From positions 1-24,857 of the forward strand of contig CAJTMM010000002.1 of NCBI GenBank assembly GCA_910577465.1: a stretch of 24,857 nt of DNA, given 5' to 3'. Numbering within the stretch: position 1 is the first letter of the stretch; each line of letters starts with the position of its first letter. The notes beneath the pieces were generated by a model. That model ran no database searches and was not told the origin of the DNA. It saw only the letters and a list, made by a program, of their open reading frames with translations. Position numbers and translations under genes: made by a program. Of the stretch, positions 1-8,066 are shown piece by piece. The stretch is from an uncultured Muribaculaceae bacterium. Lineage in GTDB: Bacteria; Bacteroidota; Bacteroidia; Bacteroidales; Muribaculaceae.

Positions 1-79
1 CTTCGGGTGAGCCAGTGTCAGTCTTGCCCTTACCGTACTTCTCAAAGATTTCTACTTTTTCGTCAGAATTCAAGTGCAT
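1..79 (-). CDS. rpsO: 30S ribosomal protein S15, N-terminal part (cut by window edge)
   Basis: Only the first 26 codons lie in the window; the rest continues past position 1. The reverse-strand ATG at 79-77 opens a reading frame beginning MHLNSDEKVEIF, followed by KYGKGKTDTGSPE. This matches the start of bacterial S15, where the KYG...DTGS(P/A)E stretch is conserved. S15 binds the central domain of 16S rRNA in the small subunit. A good Bacteroidetes-type promoter sits 63 nt upstream on the same strand, so rpsO probably has its own promoter although it follows rpoZ in the same direction. Identification rests on a short stretch but the motif is specific. Confidence 0.88.
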   Translation of the reverse strand, partial: MHLNSDEKVEIFEKYGKGKTDTGSPE

Positions 80-141
80 TCTTGGAAAATTTAAAATAGT
101 TAATAAAATAGTATAAATGATGCCTTGTGGCAAATCGAGTG

Positions 142-172
142 CAAAGGTATGCGTTTAAATTAACATTTCCAA
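142..172 (-). promoter_or_regulatory. Bacteroidetes-type promoter for rpsO
   Basis: On the minus strand a TTG (172-170) is followed after exactly 20 nt by TACCTTTG (149-142), matching the Bacteroidetes -33/-7 pattern TTTG / TAnnTTTG. Transcription would start near 136 and give a leader of about 57 nt before the rpsO ATG. The -33 element lies inside the left arm of the inverted repeat at 165-210. Confidence 0.65.
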
Positions 173-210
173 CAATATAGTCAATTATTTTCGACCATAT
201 TGTTGGAAAT
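165..210. repeat. Perfect 14-bp inverted repeat between rpoZ and rpsO
   Basis: ATTTCCAACAATAT at 165-178 is the exact reverse complement of 197-210. The 18-nt loop contains three more pairable bases (180-182 with 193-195) after one mismatch. It lies 35-80 nt downstream of the rpoZ stop codon, so it could be a 3'-end hairpin of the bamD-rpoZ transcript. There is no T-rich tract after it on the minus strand, which argues against a standard intrinsic terminator. One arm covers the -33 element of the rpsO promoter, so a protein-binding operator is the alternative. Confidence 0.6.
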
Positions 211-244
211 ATATGTGATTGCGTAATATGTATTGCGTCAAGGA

Positions 245-580
245 TTAGTCGAGGTTGAGTTTTTCCTTGGAAGGGTTGCGGTAGTGGATTTTGTGTTCTA
301 CGTACTCCTGTGTGGCAATCAAGGTGGGTTTGGGGAGTTTTTCGTAGTAACGGGATATCTCAATCTGCTCGCGGTTCTCGGAGATTTCCTCAAGGTTGTC
401 GTTGAGCGATGCGAATTCCTGAAGCTTCTTTTCGAGGTCGTGCTTCATCTCGCCTGCAATCTGATTGGCGCGCTTAGCGATTATGCATACGGTTTCGTAT
501 ACGTTGCCGGTATCTTCCGACAGTTCAATCATGTCGCGTGTAACAGTGTTTAACGGGGCGTTGGTCTTCTTGTAATCCAT
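245..580 (-). CDS. rpoZ: DNA-directed RNA polymerase omega subunit, Bacteroidetes Rpb6-like type
   Basis: The 111-residue protein starts MDYKKTNAPLNTVTRDM and carries the RPB6/omega core: NVYETVCIIAKRANQIAGEMK at about residues 26-46, then a Leu/Glu-rich helix and EISRYYEKLPKP near residues 73-84. From memory this is almost identical in layout to the small omega-like protein of Bacteroides, often annotated simply as an Rpb6-domain protein. Omega is a small core RNA polymerase subunit that helps assemble and stabilise beta prime. It lies 44 nt downstream of bamD on the same strand with no convincing promoter between them, so the two are probably co-transcribed; the bamD-rpoZ order is, to my recollection, common in Bacteroidales. 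Length is normal for the group. Confidence 0.9.
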   Translation of the reverse strand: MDYKKTNAPLNTVTRDMIELSEDTGNVYETVCIIAKRANQIAGEMKHDLEKKLQEFASLNDNLEEISENREQIEISRYYEKLPKPTLIATQEYVEHKIHYRNPSKEKLNLD

Positions 581-624
581 ACTTTATAATGATGTGTTTG
601 TTTTTTATATTATGGTGTGAATGT

Positions 625-1425
625 TTAGTCCTTGATGTGACCTTGTGCTATCTTGTAGATGTTGTCGGCTTCCTTGCGGTTAGGGCTATCGGGGTAGTTG
701 TTGATGAATGAGTAATATTCGTCAATTACGGTGCGGTAGCGGTCCTCCTTCTTTTCCTCGACACTCTGTGATGCTTCCTGATATCTGGCTTTGAGTACGA
801 GGAGCTCCAAATCTTCCTTATAGCGTGAATAAGGGTAGTCTTTTATGGCGTTCTTGGCAACGATTACCGCCGATTCGTAGTTGTTGCCCATATAATTTCC
901 GAGATTGTAATATAGCTGAGCGTTCTGCAGCTGCTTGAGGGTGAGCTTGTCCTGAAGTTCAAAAATGGCGTTTTGGGCTATGCTGACTTTGTCGCTACGG
1001 GGAAAGTAGTCAAGGAATCCTTGCAACTCTTCGATAGCTTTGATGGTTCCGGTCTGGTCAAGTTCCACTTCCGGAGAGTCGAGGTAATAGCCGTAACCGC
1101 TGTAGAAGCGTGCAAGCTCAGTGTATTTGCCTTTGGGATAGCGTGTGTAGTAAGTCTTGAAATATGAGCCGGAGTTGATGTAGTCCTTGTTCTCGTAATG
1201 GCTGAGGGCCAGAAGGTAGAGGGCGTCTTCAGCTTTTTCGGTGCCTTTGAATACGGTCACAATATCTGTGAGTATAGTGGCGGACTGCACATATTTTTTT
1301 GCCTCGAATGCGCGTTTTGCAAAATCGAGTTTGTAGTCGTAGTCGGTGCTTTTTTGCGCTTTCTGGTATTCACCACAAGAGGTTAGTGCCAGTGCGGCTA
1401 AAAGCATGACGAAGAATTTTTGCAT
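625..1425 (-). CDS. bamD: Outer membrane assembly lipoprotein BamD
   Basis: The 266-residue protein begins with a lipoprotein signal peptide: a hydrophobic stretch MLLAALALTSC with the lipobox LTSC and lipidated Cys17. The mature part is a chain of TPR-like helix pairs; examples are KRAFEAKKYVQSATILTDI (about 37-55) and ALYLLALSHYENKDYINSGS (about 67-86), with the recurring tail YTRYPKGKY, a signature of the BamD/YfiO family (E. coli BamD is about 245 residues). BamD sits on the periplasmic face of the outer membrane and works with BamA to fold beta-barrel proteins. It is the first gene of a minus-strand unit with rpoZ. The start chosen is the only ATG that gives a complete signal peptide. 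Confidence 0.92.
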   Translation of the reverse strand: MQKFFVMLLAALALTSCGEYQKAQKSTDYDYKLDFAKRAFEAKKYVQSATILTDIVTVFKGTEKAEDALYLLALSHYENKDYINSGSYFKTYYTRYPKGKYTELARFYSGYGYYLDSPEVELDQTGTIKAIEELQGFLDYFPRSDKVSIAQNAIFELQDKLTLKQLQNAQLYYNLGNYMGNNYESAVIVAKNAIKDYPYSRYKEDLELLVLKARYQEASQSVEEKKEDRYRTVIDEYYSFINNYPDSPNRKEADNIYKIAQGHIKD

Positions 1426-1464
1426 AATCGTTGACGGTTACGTTAAAGTCGTTGTAAGAACATG

Positions 1465-1472
1465 CAAAATTA
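1465..1472 (-). promoter_or_regulatory. Candidate -7 box upstream of bamD
   Basis: TAATTTTG on the minus strand (1472-1465) matches TAnnTTTG, 39 nt upstream of the bamD ATG. I could not find a TTG/TTTG at the usual 19-20 nt spacing, so only half of the promoter is supported. Confidence 0.45.
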
Positions 1473-1626
1473 CAATTAATTATTCAATCGCCACTCATTT
1501 AGTCGTGAAAAAGTGTCAATTTGCCCGGCACTGGTATATGGAATCGGCTTGAATGCTTTATTTCTCATCTTTAAGGTCTGCGGAGGATGTGCGGACGGTG
1601 ATAGATATGGATTGAAAAAAAATGCC

Positions 1627-1634
1627 TAAATTTG
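1627..1634 (+). promoter_or_regulatory. Candidate -7 box upstream of the PASTA-rluD unit
   Basis: TAAATTTG at 1627-1634 matches TAnnTTTG and lies 40 nt before the GTG start at 1675. The nearest TTG (1612-1614) is only 12 nt upstream, so the -33 element is not standard. Confidence 0.45.
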
Positions 1635-1674
1635 CCGACAATCCTAAGAATAGAAACCACTAATTATAACTGCC

Positions 1675-2304
1675 GTGGAGAATAATAAGAAGAAAAAAAT
1701 AATGGGGCTTGGTGTGAAGGTGCTCGTAAACCTTCTGCTTATGATGGCCGTGGGAGTGCTTTTGGTATGGATTGGTACCATCTGGCTTGATTCATGGACC
1801 AATCATGGAGAGTCTATAGAGGTGCCTGATGTGAAGGGGCTTCAGTATGACGCCGCCTGTGAGACGCTTGAGCGGTCAGACTTCGAGGTTGTGCTGTCAG
1901 ATTCCATTTATGATGCCAAGACCAAGCCCGGTTGCGTAATAGAGCAGAATCCCAAGGTGGGAACCAAGGTTAAGATGGGCCGAACGATATATCTTACGGT
2001 GAATGCATTTTCGCCCCGCTCAGTAACGGTGCCTGCCTTGACTGATGTGTCGCTCCGTCAGGCTGAATCGATACTTGAGGGTCTTGGTATAAAGGATGTG
2101 GTAATCAAAGAGGTGCCGTCGGAGTTTAAGGACCTGGTGCTGTCGGCGACGCGCAATGGGCAACGTTTGATGGCAGGGGCGCGGATACCCGTTAATTCGC
2201 GCATAGTGCTTGAAGTTGGCGCGGGATTGCCCGAAGATAATGCCAATTCCGACACTGATTCAGTTGCCGCAACCGTAAGTGTGGAAACCCTTGATTTGTT
2301 CTGA
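1675..2304 (+). CDS. Membrane-anchored PASTA domain protein
   Basis: This 209-residue protein has a short Lys-rich cytoplasmic start (MENNKKKK), one membrane helix (about residues 12-36), and two PASTA domains outside: one beginning VPDVKGLQYDAACETLE (about 50-110) and a second beginning VPALTDVSLRQAESIL (about 119-182), followed by an acidic tail. PASTA domains bind peptidoglycan fragments or act as spacers in penicillin-binding proteins and Ser/Thr kinases; here no kinase or transpeptidase is attached, so a cell-wall-binding or scaffolding role is only an inference. The start is GTG at 1675; an ATG at 1702 would remove most of the basic head. Its stop codon overlaps the next ATG by one base (TGATG), so translation of the pseudouridine synthase is probably coupled. 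Confidence 0.85.
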   Translation: MENNKKKKIMGLGVKVLVNLLLMMAVGVLLVWIGTIWLDSWTNHGESIEVPDVKGLQYDAACETLERSDFEVVLSDSIYDAKTKPGCVIEQNPKVGTKVKMGRTIYLTVNAFSPRSVTVPALTDVSLRQAESILEGLGIKDVVIKEVPSEFKDLVLSATRNGQRLMAGARIPVNSRIVLEVGAGLPEDNANSDTDSVAATVSVETLDLF

Positions 2305-3374
2305 TGATGGATGATGTGATGTCGGATTCGGTTGACGACCTGGAATTGACGGAATGTGACGGAAATTCCGAAAACGAGCTTTACGAGCATTTTCGGTTTG
2401 TGGCTGACAAGGGGCAGCAATTGCTTCGAGTGGATAAATTTCTGGTCTCCCGGTTGGAGAAATCGTCGCGCAACCGTGTGCAGCAGGCGGCGGATGCCGG
2501 ATGTATATTGGTCAACGGCAAGGCAGTAAAATCCAATTACCGCGTGAAGCCACTCGATGTGGTGAGCGTTGTGATGGACCGCCCGCGTTATGAGTTGGAG
2601 ATTATTCCAGAGGATATACCGTTGGATATAGTGTACGAGGATACTGATTTGCTGGTGGTGAACAAGCCGCCGGGCTTGGTGGTCCATCCAGGTCACGGCA
2701 ATTATTCCGGTACGCTGGTCAATGCATTGGCCTGGCATTTTAAGGATAATCCCGATTATGATGTCAATGACCCTCGAATGGGATTGGTGCACCGTATAGA
2801 TAAAGATACGTCGGGGCTTCTGGTGGTGGCAAAGACACCCGATGCCAAGACAGCCTTAGGAAAACAATTTTTTGATAAGACGACACGCCGCGAATATGTG
2901 GCGGTAGTGTGGGGAGTGCCGGAACCATCGGCGGGTACTGTCACGGGGAATATAGGCCGCAGCTTGAAGGATAGGCTTCAGATGGCTGTTTTTCCCGACG
3001 GTTCACAAGGGAAGCATGCGGTGACCCATTATGAAGTATTGGAATCGTTGGGCTATGTGTCGGTGGTAAGGTGCAGGCTGGAGACCGGGCGTACTCACCA
3101 GATACGTGTACACATGAAATATATAGGGCATCCGTTGCTTAATGATTCACGCTATGGCGGTGATGAGATATTGCGTGGTGAGCGAACATCCAAGTATCGG
3201 CAATTTGTGGATAATTGCTTTCAGGTGTGTCCGCGTCAAGCATTGCATGCCCGCACCTTGGGCTTTGTGCATCCGCGTACGGGTGAGGAGATGTTTTTTA
3301 GCAGCGATGTGCCTGCGGATATGATTGATATGATATCGCGTTGGCGAACTTATAATGATGCAAAAGGGTTATGA
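2304..3374 (+). CDS. RluD-family 23S rRNA pseudouridine synthase
   Basis: The 356-residue protein has an N-terminal S4 RNA-binding domain (about residues 41-90, LRVDKFLVSRLEKSSRNRVQ) and an RluA/RluD catalytic domain. The catalytic signature HRIDKDTSGLLVVAK begins at residue 163, with Asp166 as the nucleophile of the family; VNKPPGLVVHPG (119-130) and GRTHQIRVHM toward the C-terminus are the other conserved blocks. Enzymes of this type isomerise uridines in helix 69 of 23S rRNA (RluD), but RluC-like and other specificities cannot be excluded, so I leave the symbol empty. The N-terminal 30 residues are acidic and family-atypical; alternative ATGs at 2307 and 2319 exist. The gene overlaps the upstream PASTA gene by one base. 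Confidence 0.9.
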   Translation: MMDDVMSDSVDDLELTECDGNSENELYEHFRFVADKGQQLLRVDKFLVSRLEKSSRNRVQQAADAGCILVNGKAVKSNYRVKPLDVVSVVMDRPRYELEIIPEDIPLDIVYEDTDLLVVNKPPGLVVHPGHGNYSGTLVNALAWHFKDNPDYDVNDPRMGLVHRIDKDTSGLLVVAKTPDAKTALGKQFFDKTTRREYVAVVWGVPEPSAGTVTGNIGRSLKDRLQMAVFPDGSQGKHAVTHYEVLESLGYVSVVRCRLETGRTHQIRVHMKYIGHPLLNDSRYGGDEILRGERTSKYRQFVDNCFQVCPRQALHARTLGFVHPRTGEEMFFSSDVPADMIDMISRWRTYNDAKGL

Positions 3375-3396
3375 TAACAGCCCTATGCGCCTATGT

Positions 3397-3437
3397 GTGT
3401 TAAAATGGTAATCTTAAAATATACTAAGATTTAACAC
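3397..3437 (+). other. Bulged AT-rich hairpin after the pseudouridine synthase gene
   Basis: GTGTTAA (3397-3403) pairs with TTAACAC (3431-3437), and ATCTTA (3411-3416) with TAAGAT (3425-3430), leaving a 7-nt bulge on the left and an 8-nt loop. It begins 23 nt after the stop codon at 3374. It could mark the 3' end of the upstream transcript, but it lacks a T tract and is AT-rich. Confidence 0.35.
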
Positions 3438-3442
3438 TGCGA

Positions 3443-3473
3443 TTGGTCGGTTAAATAAAATTTGGTAATTTTG
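3443..3473 (+). promoter_or_regulatory. Bacteroidetes-type promoter for the acyltransferase unit
   Basis: TTG at 3443-3445 is followed after 20 nt by TAATTTTG at 3466-3473, a good match to the TTTG / TAnnTTTG pattern. Start of transcription near 3480 would give a leader of about 50 nt before the ATG at 3529. Confidence 0.65.
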
Positions 3474-3528
3474 ATACCTAAATTAGCAATTTTAGCCCTG
3501 AATCTGGGCATGAATAAAATATTGGCTT

Positions 3529-4701
3529 ATGAGCAATCAGTTTGATTTTAGCGATATAGCACCTTTTGGCGATGATGAGTTCAAGTCGAAAATGGCGCAA
3601 TTGGTAAATGAACCTGGATTTGAACATGCGGTAAAATATGTGATGCCGGATGTGAATTTCCCCGAATTTGTGAATATGCTGCTGCAGGTGCCTGATAACG
3701 ATACGTTTCAGCATCAGGTGATGTATCCGTTCCTGCAAATGCTGATAAGCCGTACCACTGCCGGTGTTACGGTAGGCGGTCTTGAAAATGTGAAAACCGA
3801 CAGGTCTTACACGTTCATGTCGAATCACCGTGATATAGTGCTTGATGCATCGCTGCTCAATTATTGCTTTTTGGTAAACAATCTTCCTACTTCGGAAATT
3901 GCCATAGGTAACAACCTGTTGATTTATGAATGGATAACCGACTTGGTGAAGTTAAACAAAAGCTTCATAGTTAAACGCAATCTGCGTATGACGCAGGCAC
4001 TTGAAGCGGCTCATCAACTGTCGGCGTATATCCATTATGCCATAAATACAAAGCGCGAGAGTGTGTGGATAGCACAGCGTGAGGGTAGAGCTAAAGATTC
4101 GAACGACGTGACGCAGGAGAGCCTTGTGAAGATGCTCGGTCTGGAGGGTGGAAAAGATTTCACCGGAAATATCGAGGATATAAATGTGGTGCCTGTGGCG
4201 ATATCATACGAATATGACCCGAATGACTATCTGAAGGCAAAAGAATTTCTGATGCGTAAACTGAATCCGGATTTCAAAAAGTCGCAGCATGACGATTTAC
4301 TCAGTATGGAAACCGGGTTGCTTCAACCCAAGGGGCGTGTTCACTTCCAAATCGGTGAGTGCATAACTGCAGATGTTGCGGCTCTTTCCGCTGAGTTGGA
4401 TAAGGTGGAAGCTGTAAAAAGCATCTGCGCCATGATTGATTGCAGTATCCACTCCAATTATAAGATTTATCCGATAAATTATGTAGCTTACGATAAGCTG
4501 CATGAAGGGGATAGGTTCAGTAGTGAATATACTCAAGAGGAAGCTATGGCATTTGAGAAATATGTTGAATGCCAATTAGATAAAGTGGAGTTGGATGACG
4601 TGAGCAAGATTGACCGTGATTTCATGCGTGAAATGATGTTTGCGATGTATGCCAATCCATTGCGCAATAAACTTGCTGCACTGCAGGGTCGCTGCAATTA
4701 A
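3529..4701 (+). CDS. Glycerol-3-phosphate / 1-acylglycerol-3-phosphate acyltransferase family protein
   Basis: The 390-residue protein has the acyltransferase motif I SNHRD (98-102, catalytic His100 and Asp102) and a motif III-like QREGRAKDS near 183-191. Between them, NNLPTSEIAIGNNLLIYEW holds the usual glycerol-phosphate-binding region. NHxxxxD-type enzymes of this class attach an acyl chain to a glycerolipid or related acceptor at the inner membrane. The protein is soluble-looking, with no clear membrane helix, and longer than PlsC (about 245 residues); Bacteroidales genomes carry this long form. It lies 18 nt upstream of a membrane phosphoesterase, which may form an operon with it. From memory, in some Bacteroidales a D-Ala-D-Ala ligase gene lies between the pseudouridine synthase and this gene; none is present here. 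The exact acceptor cannot be read from sequence. Confidence 0.82.
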   Translation: MSNQFDFSDIAPFGDDEFKSKMAQLVNEPGFEHAVKYVMPDVNFPEFVNMLLQVPDNDTFQHQVMYPFLQMLISRTTAGVTVGGLENVKTDRSYTFMSNHRDIVLDASLLNYCFLVNNLPTSEIAIGNNLLIYEWITDLVKLNKSFIVKRNLRMTQALEAAHQLSAYIHYAINTKRESVWIAQREGRAKDSNDVTQESLVKMLGLEGGKDFTGNIEDINVVPVAISYEYDPNDYLKAKEFLMRKLNPDFKKSQHDDLLSMETGLLQPKGRVHFQIGECITADVAALSAELDKVEAVKSICAMIDCSIHSNYKIYPINYVAYDKLHEGDRFSSEYTQEEAMAFEKYVECQLDKVELDDVSKIDRDFMREMMFAMYANPLRNKLAALQGRCN

Positions 4702-4719
4702 AACAATACATTTAGAATC

Positions 4720-5910
4720 ATGAGAATACCGGTGCTGCCATTTGTCATAACGCTTTTCGTATGTGTGGTGGCAGATGTCTACATATATATAATAGCTAAG
4801 CGTAGATGCCGAACTTCAGTGCCATCGCGTATGCAATTGATTACATCGCTGTTGATGTATGCGGGGCTGATTGTCGGAGTTGCATTGCCGCGAAGAAGCG
4901 GGAGTGACGGGACGTTGCTTAGTGTGATGTGGATTCTGTTTTCGTTCTCAACAGTATATCTTCCCAAGATATTGTTTGTGGTCATCGATTTGATTGCATG
5001 CATTCCTAAGTTATTCCATAAACGGCGTTTGGGTTGGCTGTCATTGTCAGGAGGAGTGCTGGCATTGGTTTTGTTCATATCCATGTGGTGGGGGGCATTG
5101 GTCAACCGCTACCGTGTGCAAGTTGTGGAAATAGATGTGCCGATCGAGAATCTTCCTCAAGGATTTGACGGATACCGAATAGTGCAATTCTCTGACCTGC
5201 ATACCGGAACGTTCGGTACTGATACTACGTTCGTGAGCCATTTGGCTGATAAATTGAATTCGCTTAATGGTGATGTGATTGTGTTTACCGGTGATATTGT
5301 AAACCGTCGTACAGATGAACTCGAACCGCAATGGCGTCCTTTAGCGCGGTTGGATGCGCCTGATGGTGTGTACGCGATTTTAGGTAATCATGATTATGGT
5401 GATTACAGCGAGTGGAAGAACGCGGCTTGGAAACAAGACAATATGAATGCCCTGTATGATTATTTCAATCTTATGGGGTGGCGATTATTGCTCAATGAGC
5501 ATGAGATGCTGCGTCATGGCAATGATTCAATAGCCTTGGTAGGCGTAGAGAATGTCGGTGATCCGCCATTTACGGTCTACGGGTCGCTACCTGATTCCTA
5601 TCCTGATCTTGCAGATGGAGTTGTGAAAGTGTTGTTGTCGCACAATCCGGCACATTGGGTGACCGATATCGCGGATAATGATAGTGTGAACGTGGCTTTG
5701 ACGTTGTCGGGGCATACACATGCCATGCAGATAGAGGTGTGCGGTTTGTCTCCGGCAGCCTGGCGCTATCCGACATGGGGTGGTTTGTACACAGACAAGA
5801 GCAACTCTCATAAACTGTATGTCAACATCGGAGCCGGTACTGTAGGATTCCCGATGCGATTGGGTGCTACACCGGAGATAACTGTTCTGACGCTCCGTCG
5901 GGCAGATTAG
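4720..5910 (+). CDS. Membrane-anchored metallophosphoesterase (YkuE/YaeI-like)
   Basis: The first 125 residues hold about four hydrophobic helices (roughly 5-26, 40-57, 66-96 and 108-127). The rest is a calcineurin-like phosphoesterase with all metal motifs: SDLHTG (Asp159, His161), TGDIVNRR (Asp192), GNHDYGDY (Asn223, His224), LSHNP (His308) and GHTHAMQ (His332, His334). Such enzymes use two metal ions to cleave phosphoesters; relatives act on lipid-linked or nucleotide substrates. The catalytic domain follows the last helix directly, so it sits at the membrane. Its pairing with a glycerolipid acyltransferase suggests a lipid substrate, and the Chlamydia LpxG enzyme belongs to a related group, but no specific function can be assigned. 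Tex begins 20 nt downstream. Confidence 0.88.
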   Translation: MRIPVLPFVITLFVCVVADVYIYIIAKRRCRTSVPSRMQLITSLLMYAGLIVGVALPRRSGSDGTLLSVMWILFSFSTVYLPKILFVVIDLIACIPKLFHKRRLGWLSLSGGVLALVLFISMWWGALVNRYRVQVVEIDVPIENLPQGFDGYRIVQFSDLHTGTFGTDTTFVSHLADKLNSLNGDVIVFTGDIVNRRTDELEPQWRPLARLDAPDGVYAILGNHDYGDYSEWKNAAWKQDNMNALYDYFNLMGWRLLLNEHEMLRHGNDSIALVGVENVGDPPFTVYGSLPDSYPDLADGVVKVLLSHNPAHWVTDIADNDSVNVALTLSGHTHAMQIEVCGLSPAAWRYPTWGGLYTDKSNSHKLYVNIGAGTVGFPMRLGATPEITVLTLRRAD

Positions 5911-5930
5911 TAATATTATAATAGCAATAG

Positions 5931-8066
5931 ATGCTTACACATTCAGATATTATATGCCGCGACCTTGGAATAGCCAAGCGTAACGTTGAATCAGTTGTCC
6001 GATTGCTCGAGGAGGGAGCTACAGTTCCATTTATAGCGCGCTATAGAAAGGAAGTTACCGGAAACCTTGACGAGGTAGCCATAGAGGAGATACGGGTGCG
6101 CTCTGAGAAACTATCTGAATTGGATAAGCGCAAGCAATATATATCTGAAGCGATATCGGCTCAGGGAGTTCTGACGGATGATTTGCAAAGACGTATAAAC
6201 GAATGCTACGACGCGGTGGAACTGGAAGATATCTATCTGCCATATAAACCTAAGCGCAGAACCAAGGCATCAGTTGCACGGGAACGAGGATTGGAGCCTT
6301 TGGCTAAGATGATAATGGCACAGAATAATGTGGACTTATCCCAATCGGCAAGGCGTTTTGTTACGAACGAAGTGCCGGATGCGGAGTGTGCCATATCCGG
6401 GGCATCGGATATAATAGCCGAGTGGGTAAGCGAAAGCGAGAAGGCGAGAGGGATAGTCAGGCAGATGTTTCAACGCGATGCATCTGTGACTTCCAAAGTC
6501 GTGAAGGGGAAAGAGACGGAGGGGGCAAAATATGAAAATTATTTTGATTTCTCCGAACCGTTGCGCAGGTGCAGTTCGCATCGCTACCTTGCCATGCGGC
6601 GAGGCGAAGAAGAGGGATTCCTGAGGGTGAAAATAGGAATTGATGATGAACGTGCCATAGAGCGGTTAAAGGGATTGTTTGTTAAGCGCCATACGCGAAA
6701 AGATTTGTCCGATGTAATAGGTGATGCTGTGGCGGATGGCTATAAACGGTTGTTGCGTGCTTCGATAGAAACGGAAATAGCGGCAGAAGCTAAAAAACGT
6801 AGTGATGCAGCAGCCATAGATATTTTCGCCCATGGTTTGCGACAGGTGCTTATGGCTCCGCCACTTGGAAATCATAGGGTTCTCGCTGTTGACCCCGGAT
6901 TCCGTACCGGATGCAAAGTGGTGTGTCTGGATGAGCAGGGCAATCTGTTGGCTCACGATGTGATTTATCCTTGTGAGCCAAGGAATGACCGTGAAGGAGC
7001 TGCAAGAACTATGCTGAGACTGGTGGATAAGTACAAGCCACAAGATATAGCCGTGGGTAATGGTACGGCATCGCATGAGACCGAGAGATTCCTACGTGGT
7101 ATAGATTTGCCTGAAGATATCAGGATTCACTCAGTTAGTGAACAGGGGGCAAGCATATACTCAGCATCGGAAATTTCACGTGAAGAGTTTCCTGACCAGG
7201 ATATCACAGTCCGCGGGGCGGTATCGATAGGGCGTCGATTGCTTGACCCGCTTGCGGAGCTTGTTAAGATTGATCCACGATCGATAGGTGTAGGGCAGTA
7301 CCAGCATGATGTGAACAAGGCAGATCTTAAACGTGCGCTTGACTTTACGGTGAGCAGTTGTGTGAATCAGGTGGGGGTAAATGTCAATACGGCATCCAAA
7401 CAATTGCTTTCATACGTGGCAGGAATTGGTGAAACGCTTGCCGCCAACATTGTTGCCTACCGTGCGGAAAACGGTGCATTTGGTTCGCGTGCAGAAATAA
7501 AGCGAGTTCCACGTATGGGAGATAAAGCATATCAGCAATGTGCGGGATTCTTACGCGTTCCCATATCTAAAAATCCATTGGATAACAGTGCCGTACATCC
7601 CGAGTCGTATGCTGTGGTTGAGCGCATGTCTAAAGATGTAGGATGCAAGTTGACGGATATTGTGGGCAATGAGCGGACGATAAATGATATTGATTTGACG
7701 CGCTATGTTACAGACAGAGTGGGATTGCCTACACTTCAAGATATAGCTGCCGAGTTGCGTAAGCCGGGACAGGATCCACGAGTGGCTGCAGAAGCTTCAG
7801 TGAACAATGCCGACGTGACATCTATTGCCGATTTGAAGAGCGGAATGCTATTGAGTGGAAAAGTGTCGAATGTGACGGCATTCGGTGCATTCGTGGATAT
7901 AGGAATCAAAGAGAATGGATTGGTGCATGTGTCGCAGCTATCGGATAGGTATGTGTCAAATCCGCTTGATGTGGTGAAGATAGGGCAGGTGGTTCGTGTG
8001 CGTGTGCTGGATGTGGACGAGTCACGCAAAAGGGTATCGTTGAGTATGAAGGGGACGGATGTATGA
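5931..8066 (+). CDS. tex: Tex-family RNA-binding transcription accessory protein
   Basis: The 711-residue protein has the complete Tex layout: an N-terminal helical Tex domain (VPFIARYRKEVTGNLDE near residues 33-49), a YqgF/RuvC-like domain (VLAVDPGFRTGCKVV near 316-330), a helix-hairpin-helix region (VNTASKQLLSYVAGIGETLA near 485-504, with a second HhH near 525-545) and a C-terminal S1 domain (SGKVSNVTAFGAFVDIG near 640-656). Length matches the family (about 720-780). Tex binds RNA and nucleic acids and has been linked to transcription and to toxin expression in other bacteria. The last codon overlaps the next gene by ATGA (8063-8066), so the small FolK-like protein is probably translationally coupled to it. 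Confidence 0.95.
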   Translation: MLTHSDIICRDLGIAKRNVESVVRLLEEGATVPFIARYRKEVTGNLDEVAIEEIRVRSEKLSELDKRKQYISEAISAQGVLTDDLQRRINECYDAVELEDIYLPYKPKRRTKASVARERGLEPLAKMIMAQNNVDLSQSARRFVTNEVPDAECAISGASDIIAEWVSESEKARGIVRQMFQRDASVTSKVVKGKETEGAKYENYFDFSEPLRRCSSHRYLAMRRGEEEGFLRVKIGIDDERAIERLKGLFVKRHTRKDLSDVIGDAVADGYKRLLRASIETEIAAEAKKRSDAAAIDIFAHGLRQVLMAPPLGNHRVLAVDPGFRTGCKVVCLDEQGNLLAHDVIYPCEPRNDREGAARTMLRLVDKYKPQDIAVGNGTASHETERFLRGIDLPEDIRIHSVSEQGASIYSASEISREEFPDQDITVRGAVSIGRRLLDPLAELVKIDPRSIGVGQYQHDVNKADLKRALDFTVSSCVNQVGVNVNTASKQLLSYVAGIGETLAANIVAYRAENGAFGSRAEIKRVPRMGDKAYQQCAGFLRVPISKNPLDNSAVHPESYAVVERMSKDVGCKLTDIVGNERTINDIDLTRYVTDRVGLPTLQDIAAELRKPGQDPRVAAEASVNNADVTSIADLKSGMLLSGKVSNVTAFGAFVDIGIKENGLVHVSQLSDRYVSNPLDVVKIGQVVRVRVLDVDESRKRVSLSMKGTDV

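Noticed and set aside
2058..2792. 244-codon open frame on the minus strand
   Set aside because: It lies opposite the PASTA and pseudouridine synthase genes, is rich in His/Arg/Ile as expected from antisense reading, and shows no recognisable motif.
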